Shown here: in pieces, positions 25,107 through 33,101 of the stretch
Numbering within the stretch: position 1 is the stretch's first letter
Layout of the letters: every line of letters starts with the position of its first letter
Origin: Streptomyces sp. JB150
Lineage (GTDB): Bacteria > Actinomycetota > Actinomycetes > Streptomycetales > Streptomycetaceae
Reading direction: 5' to 3'
Length of the DNA: 64,000 bases
Assembly: GCF_011193355.1 (NCBI RefSeq)
Contig: NZ_CP049780.1
Coordinates: forward strand, 755,686-819,685
Program-made: the position numbers and the translations under genes
Notes under the pieces: generated by a model
Seen by the model: only the letters and a program-made list of their open reading frames with translations
Databases searched by the model: none
What the model was told of the DNA's origin: nothing

Positions 25107-26188
25107 GGGTGCCCGCTCGCGCGGGCGGGCACCAGGACGGCCACGCTCGTGTCGTCGCGCAGGGGACTCGCCGCGCTGCCGGCGTCCCGCAGGACCATCG
25201 CGGCGGTCACGGCCGGGTCGTGGTCGAGGAGGCCGCGGTCCTGTGGCGGCGACCAGCGTCCGGGCAGCCCGTCGCTGTGCAGGATGAGCAGACTGTCCGG
25301 CCGCCAGGACGACTGCTGCACGGGCACGGTGGCCGGGAAGTGGGCTCCCACGATGCCGGGACGGGAGATGAGCGGTTGCCAGCCCTCGTCGGTGCGCAGC
25401 CTGGCGCCGATGTTGCCGACTCCGGCGTAGGAGAGCCGGTGCGTGGCCTCGTCGAGCTGCGCCACGCCGACCGCAGCACCGCGGGTGCCGCCCAGCGCGG
25501 AGTGCAGGAGGCGCAGCAGGCCGGCCGCGGGAAGGCCGGCGTTCCTGCGCAGTTCCCTCACGGCGGTGGCGGACGCCTCCGCCGCCTTCCGGCCGTGCCC
25601 GAGTCCGTCGGTCAGCATCAGGGTGACCAGTGATCCGGAGCGCACCCACGCGAAAGCGTCACCGGAGTACTCGGCGTGCGCGAGCGCGGTGGTGATCCCC
25701 CCGGCGCGAGCGCTCCCGTACGCCGGGGCCTGGCGGGCGGACGCGGCGACAGGCGGTCGCGCCGGGCTGATGCGCGCCACGGCGACCGTGCCCGTTCCGG
25801 GCCGGCTGTGCAGGCCGAAGTCACGGGTTATCCGCAGGCAGGTGCCCAGGCCGGCGCCGAGCGAGGAGGGCGCGGTGGTGAATCCGTCCCGCAGCGCCTC
25901 GAGGACGTCACGGATGCCCGGCCCGTGGTCGAGCGAGGTGATCTGCACGCAGCGCGCGGTCTCTGCCCGCGGGTCCGCCCGGGTGTCGGAGGGGCCGGTC
26001 AGGTTGATGACGATGCGGCCCTCGCTCGCGTGCTTGACGAGGTTGGTCGCCAGTTCGGTGGCGACGAGGGCCGCGACCGCGGTGCAGTGCGCGTCCAGAC
26101 CGATGTGGCCGCAGGCGTCCTCAGCGGCCACGCGGACGTCCCGGACCCGGGTCGAGTCCTGCACCGGGATCTCCCAGACCCTGCTCAT
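25103..26188 (-). CDS. RsbT-like kinase fused to RsbX-like PP2C phosphatase
   Basis: A 361-residue fusion. Residues about 1-140 are a HATPase domain (N-box VATELATNLVKHA, G1 SLDHGPGIRDV, G2 SSLGAGLGTCLRI) as in RsbT anti-sigma-type kinases; residues about 160-355 are a small PP2C domain of RsbX type with SGDAFAW, LTDGLGHG, HSDGLPG and LRDDTS all present. One chain could thus both phosphorylate and dephosphorylate stressosome STAS proteins. In Bacillus subtilis these are separate proteins. ATG at 26186-26188 overlaps the upstream rsbT stop (ATGA), and the end overlaps the next gene. Confidence 0.88.
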   Translation of the reverse strand: MSRVWEIPVQDSTRVRDVRVAAEDACGHIGLDAHCTAVAALVATELATNLVKHASEGRIVINLTGPSDTRADPRAETARCVQITSLDHGPGIRDVLEALRDGFTTAPSSLGAGLGTCLRITRDFGLHSRPGTGTVAVARISPARPPVAASARQAPAYGSARAGGITTALAHAEYSGDAFAWVRSGSLVTLMLTDGLGHGRKAAEASATAVRELRRNAGLPAAGLLRLLHSALGGTRGAAVGVAQLDEATHRLSYAGVGNIGARLRTDEGWQPLISRPGIVGAHFPATVPVQQSSWRPDSLLILHSDGLPGRWSPPQDRGLLDHDPAVTAAMVLRDAGSAASPLRDDTSVAVLVPARASGHP

Positions 26189-26631
26189 GAGGCGCCCGTG
26201 CGCGGGGCGGGCAGGCCGGGTGGCCAGTCCGTGACGGTGACGGTGGTGCCGTGGCCGGGACGGCTTTCGACGACCAGCTCCTGCACCAGCCGCTTGGCTC
26301 CGCTCAGTCCGAGCCCCAGGCCGCCGCCGGTGCTGTAGCCGTCGGTCATGGCCAGCTCGATGTCCCTGATACCGGGACCGGAGTCGACGAAGCTCAGCCG
26401 CAGGCCGCGGGTGCGGCCGTCCTGCATGAGCCACATCTCCATGTACCCGCCGCCGCCGTGCACGAGTGTGTTGCGGGCCAGTTCACTGGCCGCGGTGACC
26501 AGTTTCGTCTGCTGGACCAGACCGAAACCGATGGCGGCAGCGGCCTGGCGCACCTCCTGGCGCACCCAGGCGAGATCGGCGTCCGAGCCGATGGGAAGAC
26601 GGGTGGTCGGCGCGAGCGAGGCATCCATCAC
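26185..26631 (-). CDS. rsbT: RsbT-type serine/threonine kinase (switch kinase)
   Basis: A 148-residue HATPase-fold switch kinase. The N-box ASELARNTLVHGGGG, the G1 box FVDSGPGIRD and the Gly-rich lid GGGLGLGLSGAKRLV are intact. In the stressosome it is held by RsbR/RsbS, phosphorylates both on stress, and then leaves to activate an RsbU-type phosphatase. The start is GTG at 26629-26631, overlapping the rsbS stop; an ATG directly follows. Order R-S-T with four-base overlaps matches classical stressosome modules. Confidence 0.93.
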   Translation of the reverse strand: MMDASLAPTTRLPIGSDADLAWVRQEVRQAAAAIGFGLVQQTKLVTAASELARNTLVHGGGGYMEMWLMQDGRTRGLRLSFVDSGPGIRDIELAMTDGYSTGGGLGLGLSGAKRLVQELVVESRPGHGTTVTVTDWPPGLPAPRTGAS

Positions 26632-27047
26632 GCACCCTCTTCCGCATGAGCGGGGGACGACCCCGAGGGAGCCCGGCCGAGCAGCGCCAGTGCCCGCCCG
26701 ACGTCCAGCGCGGTGTCCAGGCCGGGCAGGGTGAGCCCCAGTTCGACCAGGGTCATGGCCACTGCCGGACGCATGCCGGCCAGTACGGTCCCGGTGGCCA
26801 GCAGCCGGGCGCTCGCGGCGATCTCGGACAGGACCCGTCCGAGGAAGGAGTCGACGATCTCGACACCGGAGATGTCGATCACGACACCGCCCACCGGCAC
26901 CGGGTTGTGCGCGATGCGATGGGTGATGTCGTACTGGAGCCGTTCGGCCTCCCCGTCGTGCAGTTCCCCCCGGAGGGTGATCAGCAGGACGTCCCCCAGC
27001 GCCAGGACCGGCACCGAGTCGCCTTGGCCCGCGGAGGCCGCGGTCAC
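26628..27047 (-). CDS. rsbS: RsbS-type STAS stressosome scaffold protein
   Basis: A 139-residue single STAS domain. The phosphorylation loop reads DISGVEIVDSFLG, placing the conserved serine at about residue 67, equivalent to Ser59 of Bacillus RsbS. With RsbR it should form the large stressosome shell that sequesters RsbT. An Ala/Pro-rich tail of about 20 residues ends the protein. GTG at 27045-27047 overlaps the rsbR TGA by four bases; the open frame continuing upstream overlaps rsbR and is not used. Confidence 0.93.
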   Translation of the reverse strand: MTAASAGQGDSVPVLALGDVLLITLRGELHDGEAERLQYDITHRIAHNPVPVGGVVIDISGVEIVDSFLGRVLSEIAASARLLATGTVLAGMRPAVAMTLVELGLTLPGLDTALDVGRALALLGRAPSGSSPAHAEEGA

Positions 27048-27922
27048 CGCGAACTCGCTCCTGCGACCGGGCGTGGGGAGACCGCGATGCCCTGCTCGGC
27101 GAGCGCGTACGCCAGGGCGTCCGCCAGACCGGCCCGCGTGACGATCGTCCCGAGGTCGATGCCGAGGTGGACGATGGTTTGCGCGATCGCCGGCCGGATC
27201 CCCGAGACGACGCATTCCGCGCCCATCAGCCGGGCCGCGGCGACCGTCTTCATCAGGTGCTGCGCCACGAGCGAGTCGACCGTCGGCACACCGGTGATGT
27301 CGAGGATGGCGTAGCGGGCCCGCTCGTGCACGATCGCCTCCAGGAGGCTCTCCATCACGATCTGGCTGCGGGCGCTGTCCAGGGTGCCGATCAGCGGGAC
27401 GGCGACGATGTTCTCCCACAGTTTGATGACCGGGGTGGCCACCTCCAGCAGCTGCTGGCGCTGCCGGGCGATCAGCTCTTCACCCGAGCTGACCGTGGTC
27501 TCCATGACCACCAGGCGCAGCGTGCCGAGCAGGACGGTGAGGGAGAGCGTCACGTCGTGCGCGTGCGCGCTGTCGGTGCCCTCGTACGCGGAGCGCAGCA
27601 GCGCGGCCACGGGCTCGCGCAGACCGGCGACCTCGCCGGCGATCTGGGCCGGGGTGAATCCGGACTTGGCGCGGGAGGCCGCCATCCGGCCGAGCTGGTC
27701 TCTCACCGTGTCGAAGCCCGGCGCCCGGAGGTCTTCCAGCCGTCCTGAGCGGGCCACGTCCGCCAGGGCGTCGACCACGGCCTTGCACGCGTCCACCGCC
27801 TCGTCGCGGGACACGGTGAAGACGGTGCGGAAGAGCGCGGTGTCCGCCCAACGCTGGGCGATCTGCTCTCGGCGCCGTTCCAGGAAGCTTCCCAGCTCCT
27901 GTGCCACATCCGGATCCTGCAC
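27044..27922 (-). CDS. rsbR: RsbR-type stressosome sensor protein
   Basis: About 292 residues. The N-terminal half is an all-helical globin-like sensor of RsbR type (LGSFLERRREQIAQRWADTA...), and the C-terminal half is a STAS domain beginning VPLIGTLDSARSQIVMESLL. The Thr in GTLD corresponds to Thr171 of Bacillus RsbRA, and GVPTVDSLVAQHL carries Ser at the Thr205 position. It would sense a signal through its N-domain and co-assemble with RsbS. Two GTG codons compete, 27928 and 27922; the second has better spacing from AGGGAG. First gene of a five-gene operon with a perfect 13-base palindrome upstream. Confidence 0.92.
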   Translation of the reverse strand: MQDPDVAQELGSFLERRREQIAQRWADTALFRTVFTVSRDEAVDACKAVVDALADVARSGRLEDLRAPGFDTVRDQLGRMAASRAKSGFTPAQIAGEVAGLREPVAALLRSAYEGTDSAHAHDVTLSLTVLLGTLRLVVMETTVSSGEELIARQRQQLLEVATPVIKLWENIVAVPLIGTLDSARSQIVMESLLEAIVHERARYAILDITGVPTVDSLVAQHLMKTVAAARLMGAECVVSGIRPAIAQTIVHLGIDLGTIVTRAGLADALAYALAEQGIAVSPRPVAGASSR

Positions 27923-27976
27923 CTGCACCGTCTCCCTGTTGCGAGCCTCACGGCCTGCCGAGACAGCAAACCATCG

Positions 27977-27989
27977 AGCAATTATTGCT
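27977..27989. promoter_or_regulatory. Perfect palindrome upstream of the stressosome operon
   Basis: AGCAATTATTGCT is a perfect inverted repeat (6-base arms, central T), 55 bases before rsbR, in an AT-rich pocket. Size and symmetry suit a MarR dimer; three MarR genes are nearby. Confidence 0.55.
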
Positions 27990-28037
27990 TCATGACAAAC
28001 GTTAGCGCGCGGCAGTACGCGGAACAACACGCGATCG

Positions 28038-29228
28038 TCACAATCCCCCCGAACCGCGGTCATCGGTCCGCGGCCTGCCGCGCCAGTCCAGGCACACGAC
28101 CAGGGCGTCGTCCTCGGGCATCGCCTCGCCGCGGTGACCCGTCAGCTCCCGCAGGACGGCCCGCGGGACCTCGGCCGCGGGCAGCAGCCGGGTCGCCTGG
28201 ATGGCCCGGGCGAGCGCCGCCTCACCATAGGCTTCTCCCTTGGGTGACGCGACGGCGTGAACTCCGTCACTGACGAAGATCAGCCGGTCCCCCGGCTCCA
28301 CCCGGAAGTCCTGTGCGACGTAGTCGGTCTCCTCGAACATACCCAAGGGCAGCTGTGCGTCGAAGGCGATCCGCTCCACGACGCCGTCCCGCAGCCGCAG
28401 CAACTGGGGCGAGCCGGCGTCCACGACCTTCGCCCGGCCGGTCTCCAGGTCGAAGTCGAGCATCAGGATGGACAGATAGCGGCGTCCCCGGTAGTGGGCG
28501 TAGACGGCCTGGTCTGCCAGGGCCGCCTGGTCCGCGATGGAGATGCCGGCCCTGCGGGCGTTGCGCAGCGCGTTGATGGCCAGGTTCGTGAGCAGGGAGG
28601 CCTCTATGCCCTCGCCCATGCCGTTGGTGACGTACAGCATCAGCCGGTCGGCGGTCGCGGACCAGTCGAAGTTGTCGCCGAAGATCGCGTACGCCGGCTC
28701 CAGCTGGGCGCCGAGGTCGTACTCGGGCCGCGAGCTAGACCGGCCGGGCAGCAGCTGCCACTGCATCTCGGCGGCCAGGGTGAGCCGGTCCTTGCGCCGC
28801 GCCTGGAGATAGATGTCGGTGTCCCGCTCGGCGACGACCACCTCGTGACCGAGCACCTCGGCCACGTCGGCGAGTTCAGCCTCACAGCCGGGAACGGTGT
28901 TTTCGGGCAGGGTCACGGACAGCACGCCCAGCCGGTCGCCCCGCACGCTGACCGGCAGGTGCAGCCGGACCCGTCCGCCCGGCAGATCCTCACGGTGGGG
29001 CCGCTGCGCCCCGAAGGCCCGGCCGGCCGGGCTGGTGTGCACCGACACCGGCTCCAGGGTGTGCGGCAGCACGGACACGGGCTGGAGGACCGTCAGCCCG
29101 TAGTCGGCCAGGAACAGCTCGACGTCTTCCGCGGCGTACTGCTCCGTCAGTACGGCGCGGACGACTTCGAGCAACTCGTGGGGTGCCGCCCCGCGCAGAG
29201 CGCGTTCAGCGACCTCGAATCTGTTCAC
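28038..29228 (-). CDS. GAF-like/SpoIIE-type PP2C protein (copy B) with Asn in the DG motif
   Basis: A 396-residue paralogue of the protein at 22058-23275, colinear along its length (shared LFLADYGLTVLQPVSVLPHT, LTLAAEMQWQLLPGR, DAGSPQLL). The N-terminal half is GAF-like and the C-terminal half PP2C/SpoIIE. Here GDNFD is present and the third motif SDG and the final EDD are intact, but the second motif reads NGMGEG, with Asn replacing a metal-binding Asp. Activity is doubtful; it may bind rather than cleave phospho-STAS proteins. Divergent from the second MarR gene. ATG at 29226-29228. The end lies just downstream of, and converges on, the rsbR promoter region. Confidence 0.85.
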   Translation of the reverse strand: MNRFEVAERALRGAAPHELLEVVRAVLTEQYAAEDVELFLADYGLTVLQPVSVLPHTLEPVSVHTSPAGRAFGAQRPHREDLPGGRVRLHLPVSVRGDRLGVLSVTLPENTVPGCEAELADVAEVLGHEVVVAERDTDIYLQARRKDRLTLAAEMQWQLLPGRSSSRPEYDLGAQLEPAYAIFGDNFDWSATADRLMLYVTNGMGEGIEASLLTNLAINALRNARRAGISIADQAALADQAVYAHYRGRRYLSILMLDFDLETGRAKVVDAGSPQLLRLRDGVVERIAFDAQLPLGMFEETDYVAQDFRVEPGDRLIFVSDGVHAVASPKGEAYGEAALARAIQATRLLPAAEVPRAVLRELTGHRGEAMPEDDALVVCLDWRGRPRTDDRGSGGL

Positions 29229-29313
29229 TATGGGAGATACACCAATCTTTCGCGCAGCCGTGGCCGACCTGTGCGCCTAGTACGCTGACAGCCACCCCAG
29301 TGCCTGCGAGAGT

Positions 29314-29799
29314 GTGACAGTGACTGCCTTCCGCCGCCGCCCTGAGCCCGAAGAGGTCGCACGTGTGACCACCACGGCAGTCGAGCTGCTGGAGGTCGTA
29401 TGGGGCCGGACCTCCACCGCTCCCACTTCCGCGTCCCAGTTGCGCGTTCTGCACATCCTGGAACACCACGACGGCGTCAACCTGCGTACGCTCACCGAGC
29501 TGCTCGCCTCCACGCCCCCGTCCACCAGCCGGCTGTGCGACCGGCTGCAGGCGGCCGGCTTCGTCGAGCGAGAGGCGAGCCCGCAGGACCGGCGTGAGGT
29601 ACGGCTGCGTCTGAGCAGCCGCGGCCGGGCGTTCCTCGCGGACCTGCGCACCCGCAGGGAACGGGAACTGCGGAGGGTTCTGGCGGACATGCCCGCCGCC
29701 GAGCGGACCGCGCTGCTGGAGGGCCTGGAATCGTTCTGCGCCGCGGCGGCGGCACAGATACACGGCGAGACACCGGACTCCGGAAGCCGGACCGCCTGA
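29314..29799 (+). CDS. MarR-family regulator (island copy 2)
   Basis: A 161-residue winged-helix regulator, paralogous to copy 1. HTH and wing span about residues 40-105: LRVLHILEHHDGVNLRTLTE, TPPSTSRLCDRLQAAGFVER, DRREVRLRLSSRG. GTG at 29314; an in-frame GTG lies at 29320. Divergent from PP2C copy B with 85 bases between, the mirror image of the copy 1/PP2C A pair. No obvious palindrome lies in that gap, so its operator may be elsewhere. Confidence 0.9.
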   Translation: MTVTAFRRRPEPEEVARVTTTAVELLEVVWGRTSTAPTSASQLRVLHILEHHDGVNLRTLTELLASTPPSTSRLCDRLQAAGFVEREASPQDRREVRLRLSSRGRAFLADLRTRRERELRRVLADMPAAERTALLEGLESFCAAAAAQIHGETPDSGSRTA

Positions 29800-30086
29800 G
29801 CCCGCCTTCGCGGCTCCCGCCCCGCCGTCGCGCCATGCCGGACACGACCAGCACACGGAGCGACCTCCGCCCACCGGAGCATTCCAGGTCCTTCCCCGCG
29901 CACATCCGACACCGCTCACTTTGTTGCCTCACGACCATTGTTGTCAATCAACAACAGTTGCCTTGGGGTTTCCCTCTGAGGTCGGTTTACCCGCTTTCTG
30001 GCAGTTCGGCAGTTCGAAGGCGGTTGTCCGGCGCGTCCTGTCCGCGCCTGCGGGCCGGTGGCCGGGCCGGGGCCGGGGCCGGGCGG
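29800..30086. other. Gene-free gap between convergent MarR genes with an AT-rich palindrome
   Basis: No gene is seen. TTGTTG (29938-29943) and CAACAA (29949-29954) form an inverted repeat around TCAAT, and on the minus strand GACAACAATGG overlaps it, resembling the GACAACT repeats at 21348. Such a site between two gene ends is unexpected; it may drive an unseen small RNA or be a relic. Confidence 0.4.
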
Positions 30087-30590
30087 TCACCGCGGCGGGC
30101 GCTCCGGCGCCTCGGGGACAGCCGGGGACGCCGGGTCCGGCGCAGGGAGGTCCGACGCAGGGAGGTCCGGCGCCGTGAAGAGATCGCACAGCTGCCCCAG
30201 GGCGTCGTGGAGGACGGCCTGGTCGGTGCCGGTGGCGGCAAGAGCCCGTCGCAGCAACAGACGGCGGTGCCTGCGGGTCGCCTCCAGCAGCCGCTCGCCG
30301 GTCCGGCTGAGCCGGATCGACACCTGCCGGCCGGCGCTGACGCGTTCGATGAGTCCCCGCTGGCCCAGCCGGTCGCACAAGCGGGTGGCCGACGACGGGC
30401 CGACTCCCATCTCCCTGGCCAGACCGGTCAGATTGCGCGCCCCCGCCTCCAGGACGAGCAGCGTACGCATCTGCTGGTCCGACACATCCGGTGCGATCTC
30501 CAGGTGCGCCTGCCGCCAGAGCTGGATCATGGCCTCCACCACCCGCTCAGCGGCGTCCACGGCGTCCACCGGCTCGGGCGTGCGGACCAT
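30087..30590 (-). CDS. MarR-family regulator (island copy 3)
   Basis: A 167-residue regulator related to copies 1 and 2, with the shared recognition helix SSATRLCDRLGQRGLIER and preceding MRTLLVLEAGARNLTGLARE. The wing is shorter (AGRQVSIRLSRTG), and a Pro/Asp-rich tail with repeated LPASDLPAPD elements ends the protein. The ATG at 30588-30590 has an excellent AAGGGGG site; the frame is open ten codons further upstream. It faces copy 2 tail to tail and lies upstream of a STAS gene on the same strand, though a 170-base gap separates them. Confidence 0.88.
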   Translation of the reverse strand: MVRTPEPVDAVDAAERVVEAMIQLWRQAHLEIAPDVSDQQMRTLLVLEAGARNLTGLAREMGVGPSSATRLCDRLGQRGLIERVSAGRQVSIRLSRTGERLLEATRRHRRLLLRRALAATGTDQAVLHDALGQLCDLFTAPDLPASDLPAPDPASPAVPEAPERPPR

Positions 30591-30763
30591 TCTGCCCCCT
30601 TCCCCAACGCCTGCGGCCATTCGCCTACCCTGCCGGAGGGCCGCTATCCGGAAGCGCCCGCCGCGGCGGTGCCGTCTCGCACAGCTGATCCCATGACCGG
30701 ACAGCCGCCGGACACGGAGCGCCGTCCGACGGCCGACGGCCCGGGCCGTGAAGGTGCGGCTGT

Positions 30764-31126
30764 TCAGTCGTCGAGGGCGTGGCTGAGGGATTCGCGGCAG
30801 TCGATGAAGGCGTCGACGCCGACGATGTTCAGGGTGCGCTTCACGGTTCCCGTCGGCGCCGCGAGACGCAGCCAGCCACCGGCCTCGCCGAGGGCCCCGT
30901 GCGCGGTGATGAGGACGTTGATGCCGCTGGAGTCCATGAAGGTGACCTGACCCATGTCGGCCACGACACGGGGGCGGGGCTCGCCGGCGGCGTCCAGGGC
31001 CTCGCGGAGGGTGTCCGCGGTGTGGTGGTCGATCTCGCCGGCCAGGGCCACCACGCGGATGCCGTCGGTTTCGGTGACCACCGCCGACAGCCTTCCGTGC
31101 TGCGCGGCGTGTTCGGCGTCCGCCAT
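30764..31126 (-). CDS. STAS-domain anti-sigma factor antagonist (RsbV/SpoIIAA type)
   Basis: A 120-residue single STAS domain. The phospho-acceptor loop reads [12 protein letters not shown], with the likely phosphoserine at residue 66, matching SpoIIAA and RsbV. When dephosphorylated by a PP2C enzyme it should bind an anti-sigma kinase and free its sigma factor. The ATG at 31124-31126 is preferred because GGTGAG lies ahead; another ATG five codons upstream has no ribosome site. It is divergent from the HATPase gene at 31338, its plausible partner. Confidence 0.9.
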   Translation of the reverse strand: MADAEHAAQHGRLSAVVTETDGIRVVALAGEIDHHTADTLREALDAAGEPRPRVVADMGQVTFMDSSGINVLITAHGALGEAGGWLRLAAPTGTVKRTLNIVGVDAFIDCRESLSHALDD

Positions 31127-31337
31127 TCGGTTCTCACCCATGGCGGTGATAGTGGCATACAACGGTCCCGTCCCGGAATCACCGCCCCGATGCCGTTCCC
31201 CTGCCGCCGTCCCGGTGTCTCGATGCCGTCCCGGTGTCTCGATGCCTCCGCTGAGGCGCCCGGTCGCCGGCCGGCCGAGGATTACGAGGCGTTGTCCACC
31301 TTCGCAGGGGTACGCGCCAGGGGTGGAGGCGACTGTG

Positions 31338-31853
31338 ATGGGATCAGTGACCGTGAGCCAGGGCGACACCACGCCGTACGGGCGCCCGCTGCGGGTGGCG
31401 CTGGACGGGGACGGCACCGTGATCGCCAAGGCCCGTCGGCTGGCCGCCGGCTTCCTCACGCAGATGCAGGCCGATCACGGCCTGCCCGTCTCGCAACGCG
31501 CCCTCGACGTCACCCGGCTCGTGGTCAGCGAGCTGGTCACCAACGCGCACAAGTACGCCCCCGGACCGATCCTGCTGAGCCTGTGCGTCATCGGCGCGGC
31601 CGTCGAGGTGCAGGTGTGGGACTCCGGCCCCGCCCTGCCCGTCGCCCGGGCCGCCGACGCCGACCGCGTCGGCCAGCACGGCCTGGAGATCGTCATGGCC
31701 GTCGCCCAGAGCGTCGAAACGCGTCGCGACCCGGTGGGCAAGCGCGTCACCGCCCGCATCGCCCTTTCCGACCTCCCCGGCGGTCCCGCGACACCGAAGA
31801 CCCGCGCAGGTGGACGACCGACCGGTTCATCTGGCGTGTCGTCGATCGGATAA
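31338..31853 (+). CDS. HATPase-domain anti-sigma-type regulatory protein
   Basis: A 171-residue ATP-binding protein of the RsbW/SpoIIAB-like HATPase_c_2 group common in Streptomyces. The N-box is [14 protein letters not shown], the G1 box VWDSGPALP, and [12 protein letters not shown] the G2 region. It would bind a sigma factor or phosphorylate a STAS antagonist. Residues after about 145 are a Pro/Thr/Gly-rich tail. ATG at 31338 follows GGAGG with 8-base spacing. Encoded head to head with the STAS antagonist gene. Confidence 0.88.
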   Translation: MGSVTVSQGDTTPYGRPLRVALDGDGTVIAKARRLAAGFLTQMQADHGLPVSQRALDVTRLVVSELVTNAHKYAPGPILLSLCVIGAAVEVQVWDSGPALPVARAADADRVGQHGLEIVMAVAQSVETRRDPVGKRVTARIALSDLPGGPATPKTRAGGRPTGSSGVSSIG

Positions 31854-31957
31854 ACGGGGCGATCAGGGGTACAACGGCTGATGGCTCGTGCGGTCGCGCG
31901 AGCCGGAGCAACCCCGGCAATGGGGATGTTCCCGGCATGAACGAAAGATCGATCAGT

Positions 31958-32161
31958 ATGGCCAGCGGCACCGTGAAGTGGTTCAACTCCGAAAAAGGCT
32001 TCGGCTTCATCGCCCAGGACGGCGGAGGCCCGGACATCTTCGCCCACTACTCCCAGATCAACGGCAACGGCTACCGGGAACTGACCGAAGGTGAACACGT
32101 CACCTTCGACATCGGGCAGGGCCAGAAGGGCCCGCAGGCGCAGAACATCACCCGCGCCTGA
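31958..32161 (+). CDS. CspA-family cold-shock protein
   Basis: A 67-residue OB-fold nucleic-acid chaperone with the RNP1 motif KGFGFI and an RNP2 of DIFAHY (usual VFVHF/Y). Begins [14 protein letters not shown], standard for the family. An in-frame ATG seven codons upstream (31937) exists, but the family length supports 31958. It binds single-stranded RNA and DNA and can prevent RNA secondary structure. A clear terminator follows. Confidence 0.95.
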   Translation: MASGTVKWFNSEKGFGFIAQDGGGPDIFAHYSQINGNGYRELTEGEHVTFDIGQGQKGPQAQNITRA

Positions 32162-32182
32162 GCGGGCGGGAGTGACCACGGA

Positions 32183-32217
32183 GTGAGGCGGCTGTCCGGC
32201 ATCGGCAGCCGCCTCAC
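32183..32217 (+). terminator. Terminator after cold-shock gene
   Basis: GTGAGGCGGCTG (32183-32194) pairs perfectly with CAGCCGCCTCAC (32206-32217) around an 11-base loop. Confidence 0.8.
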
Positions 32218-32737
32218 CCATGGGGACGTACCGGCGTGGCGACAGGTGTTCGAGGAGGTCGAGAACCGCGTCGGCGACGGCGGTCGGCGGTCGGGGCGTG
32301 AGACGGCAGGGCAGGCGGATGCCAATGCGAGCGGTGTGCCGACGAGCACGGGCAGGACGGCACTGACGTGCACGCCGTGCGGGCGGGCCTCACGACCCAG
32401 GGCTTCGGACAGGGCGAGGACGCCGGCCTTGGTGGCGCTGTAGGCGGCGTTGTTCACCCGTACGTCGACGCGTCCGTGGTGGTGCGTGGCCTCGGTGACC
32501 AGACGCCCGGGGGTCTGGGCGTCGGTGACGTCCGCGGTGACGTAGCGGTGGCGGGGGCCGAGGGTGTCGGCCACGCGGCGGAGGGCCTGCCGTCGATGTC
32601 GCAGAGCACCAAGCGGTGGCCGCAGGCGGCCAGTTCGCGTGCGATCGCCTGTCTGATGCCCACCGGGCGGCGCCGGTCACCACCGCGACGAGGCCATGCG
32701 ACGGCCGGCTGTCGCTGATGCGGTCGTCGGCGCTCAT
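32215..32737 (-). pseudogene. Remnant of a short-chain dehydrogenase/reductase with internal deletion
   Basis: Read on the minus strand through three or more frames: HGLVAVVTGAA (nucleotide-binding start), then MGIRQAIARELAACGHRLVL in another frame, then VTADVTDAQTPGRLVTEA and a fused VNNAAYSATKAGVLALSEAL. Normally about 60 residues separate the N-N-A-G strand from the catalytic Y-x-x-x-K; here they touch, so the central third, including the catalytic Ser, is deleted. C-terminal fragments continue in yet another frame. It cannot make a working enzyme. Confidence 0.7.
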
Positions 32738-33101
32738 GTCGGCTGCGAAGTCTTCTCCGTACGGGGCTGCGGGAGCCTCGGCCTCGGCACCCGATGGGCG
32801 CGGTGGATGGCCTGGGCGATGGCGCGGGCGTCGAGTCGACTGGCGCAGGGCGCCGCTGAGGGGGTTGGTGTATCCGGCGAAGTGGAGACCTTGGCGCCTG
32901 CGGGTGAGTCAGGGGGCCGGCGCCTCGACATCAGCGCCCGTACGGCCGTCACACGGAGATCACCGTCGCCCTCAGCCGAGCCGGCGCGGCCCGCGTCCGG
33001 CTGTCCGTGCGGACGCCGCCCACGATCGTGCCCCGGTCCGCTTCCCGGTGGCAGACCGCCGGAATCGGGGCGCACCGGCTGCCTCCGGCATTCGGCGACC
33101 G
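32738..33101. other. Gene-free stretch
   Basis: No frame here gives a recognisable protein. Codon pattern and neighbours suggest decayed DNA between two pseudogene remnants. Confidence 0.4.

Noticed and set aside
25107..25649. N-terminal extension of the RsbU-like phosphatase
   Set aside because: The open frame continues upstream but overlaps the RsbT-RsbX fusion gene; the GTG in the four-base overlap is the natural start.
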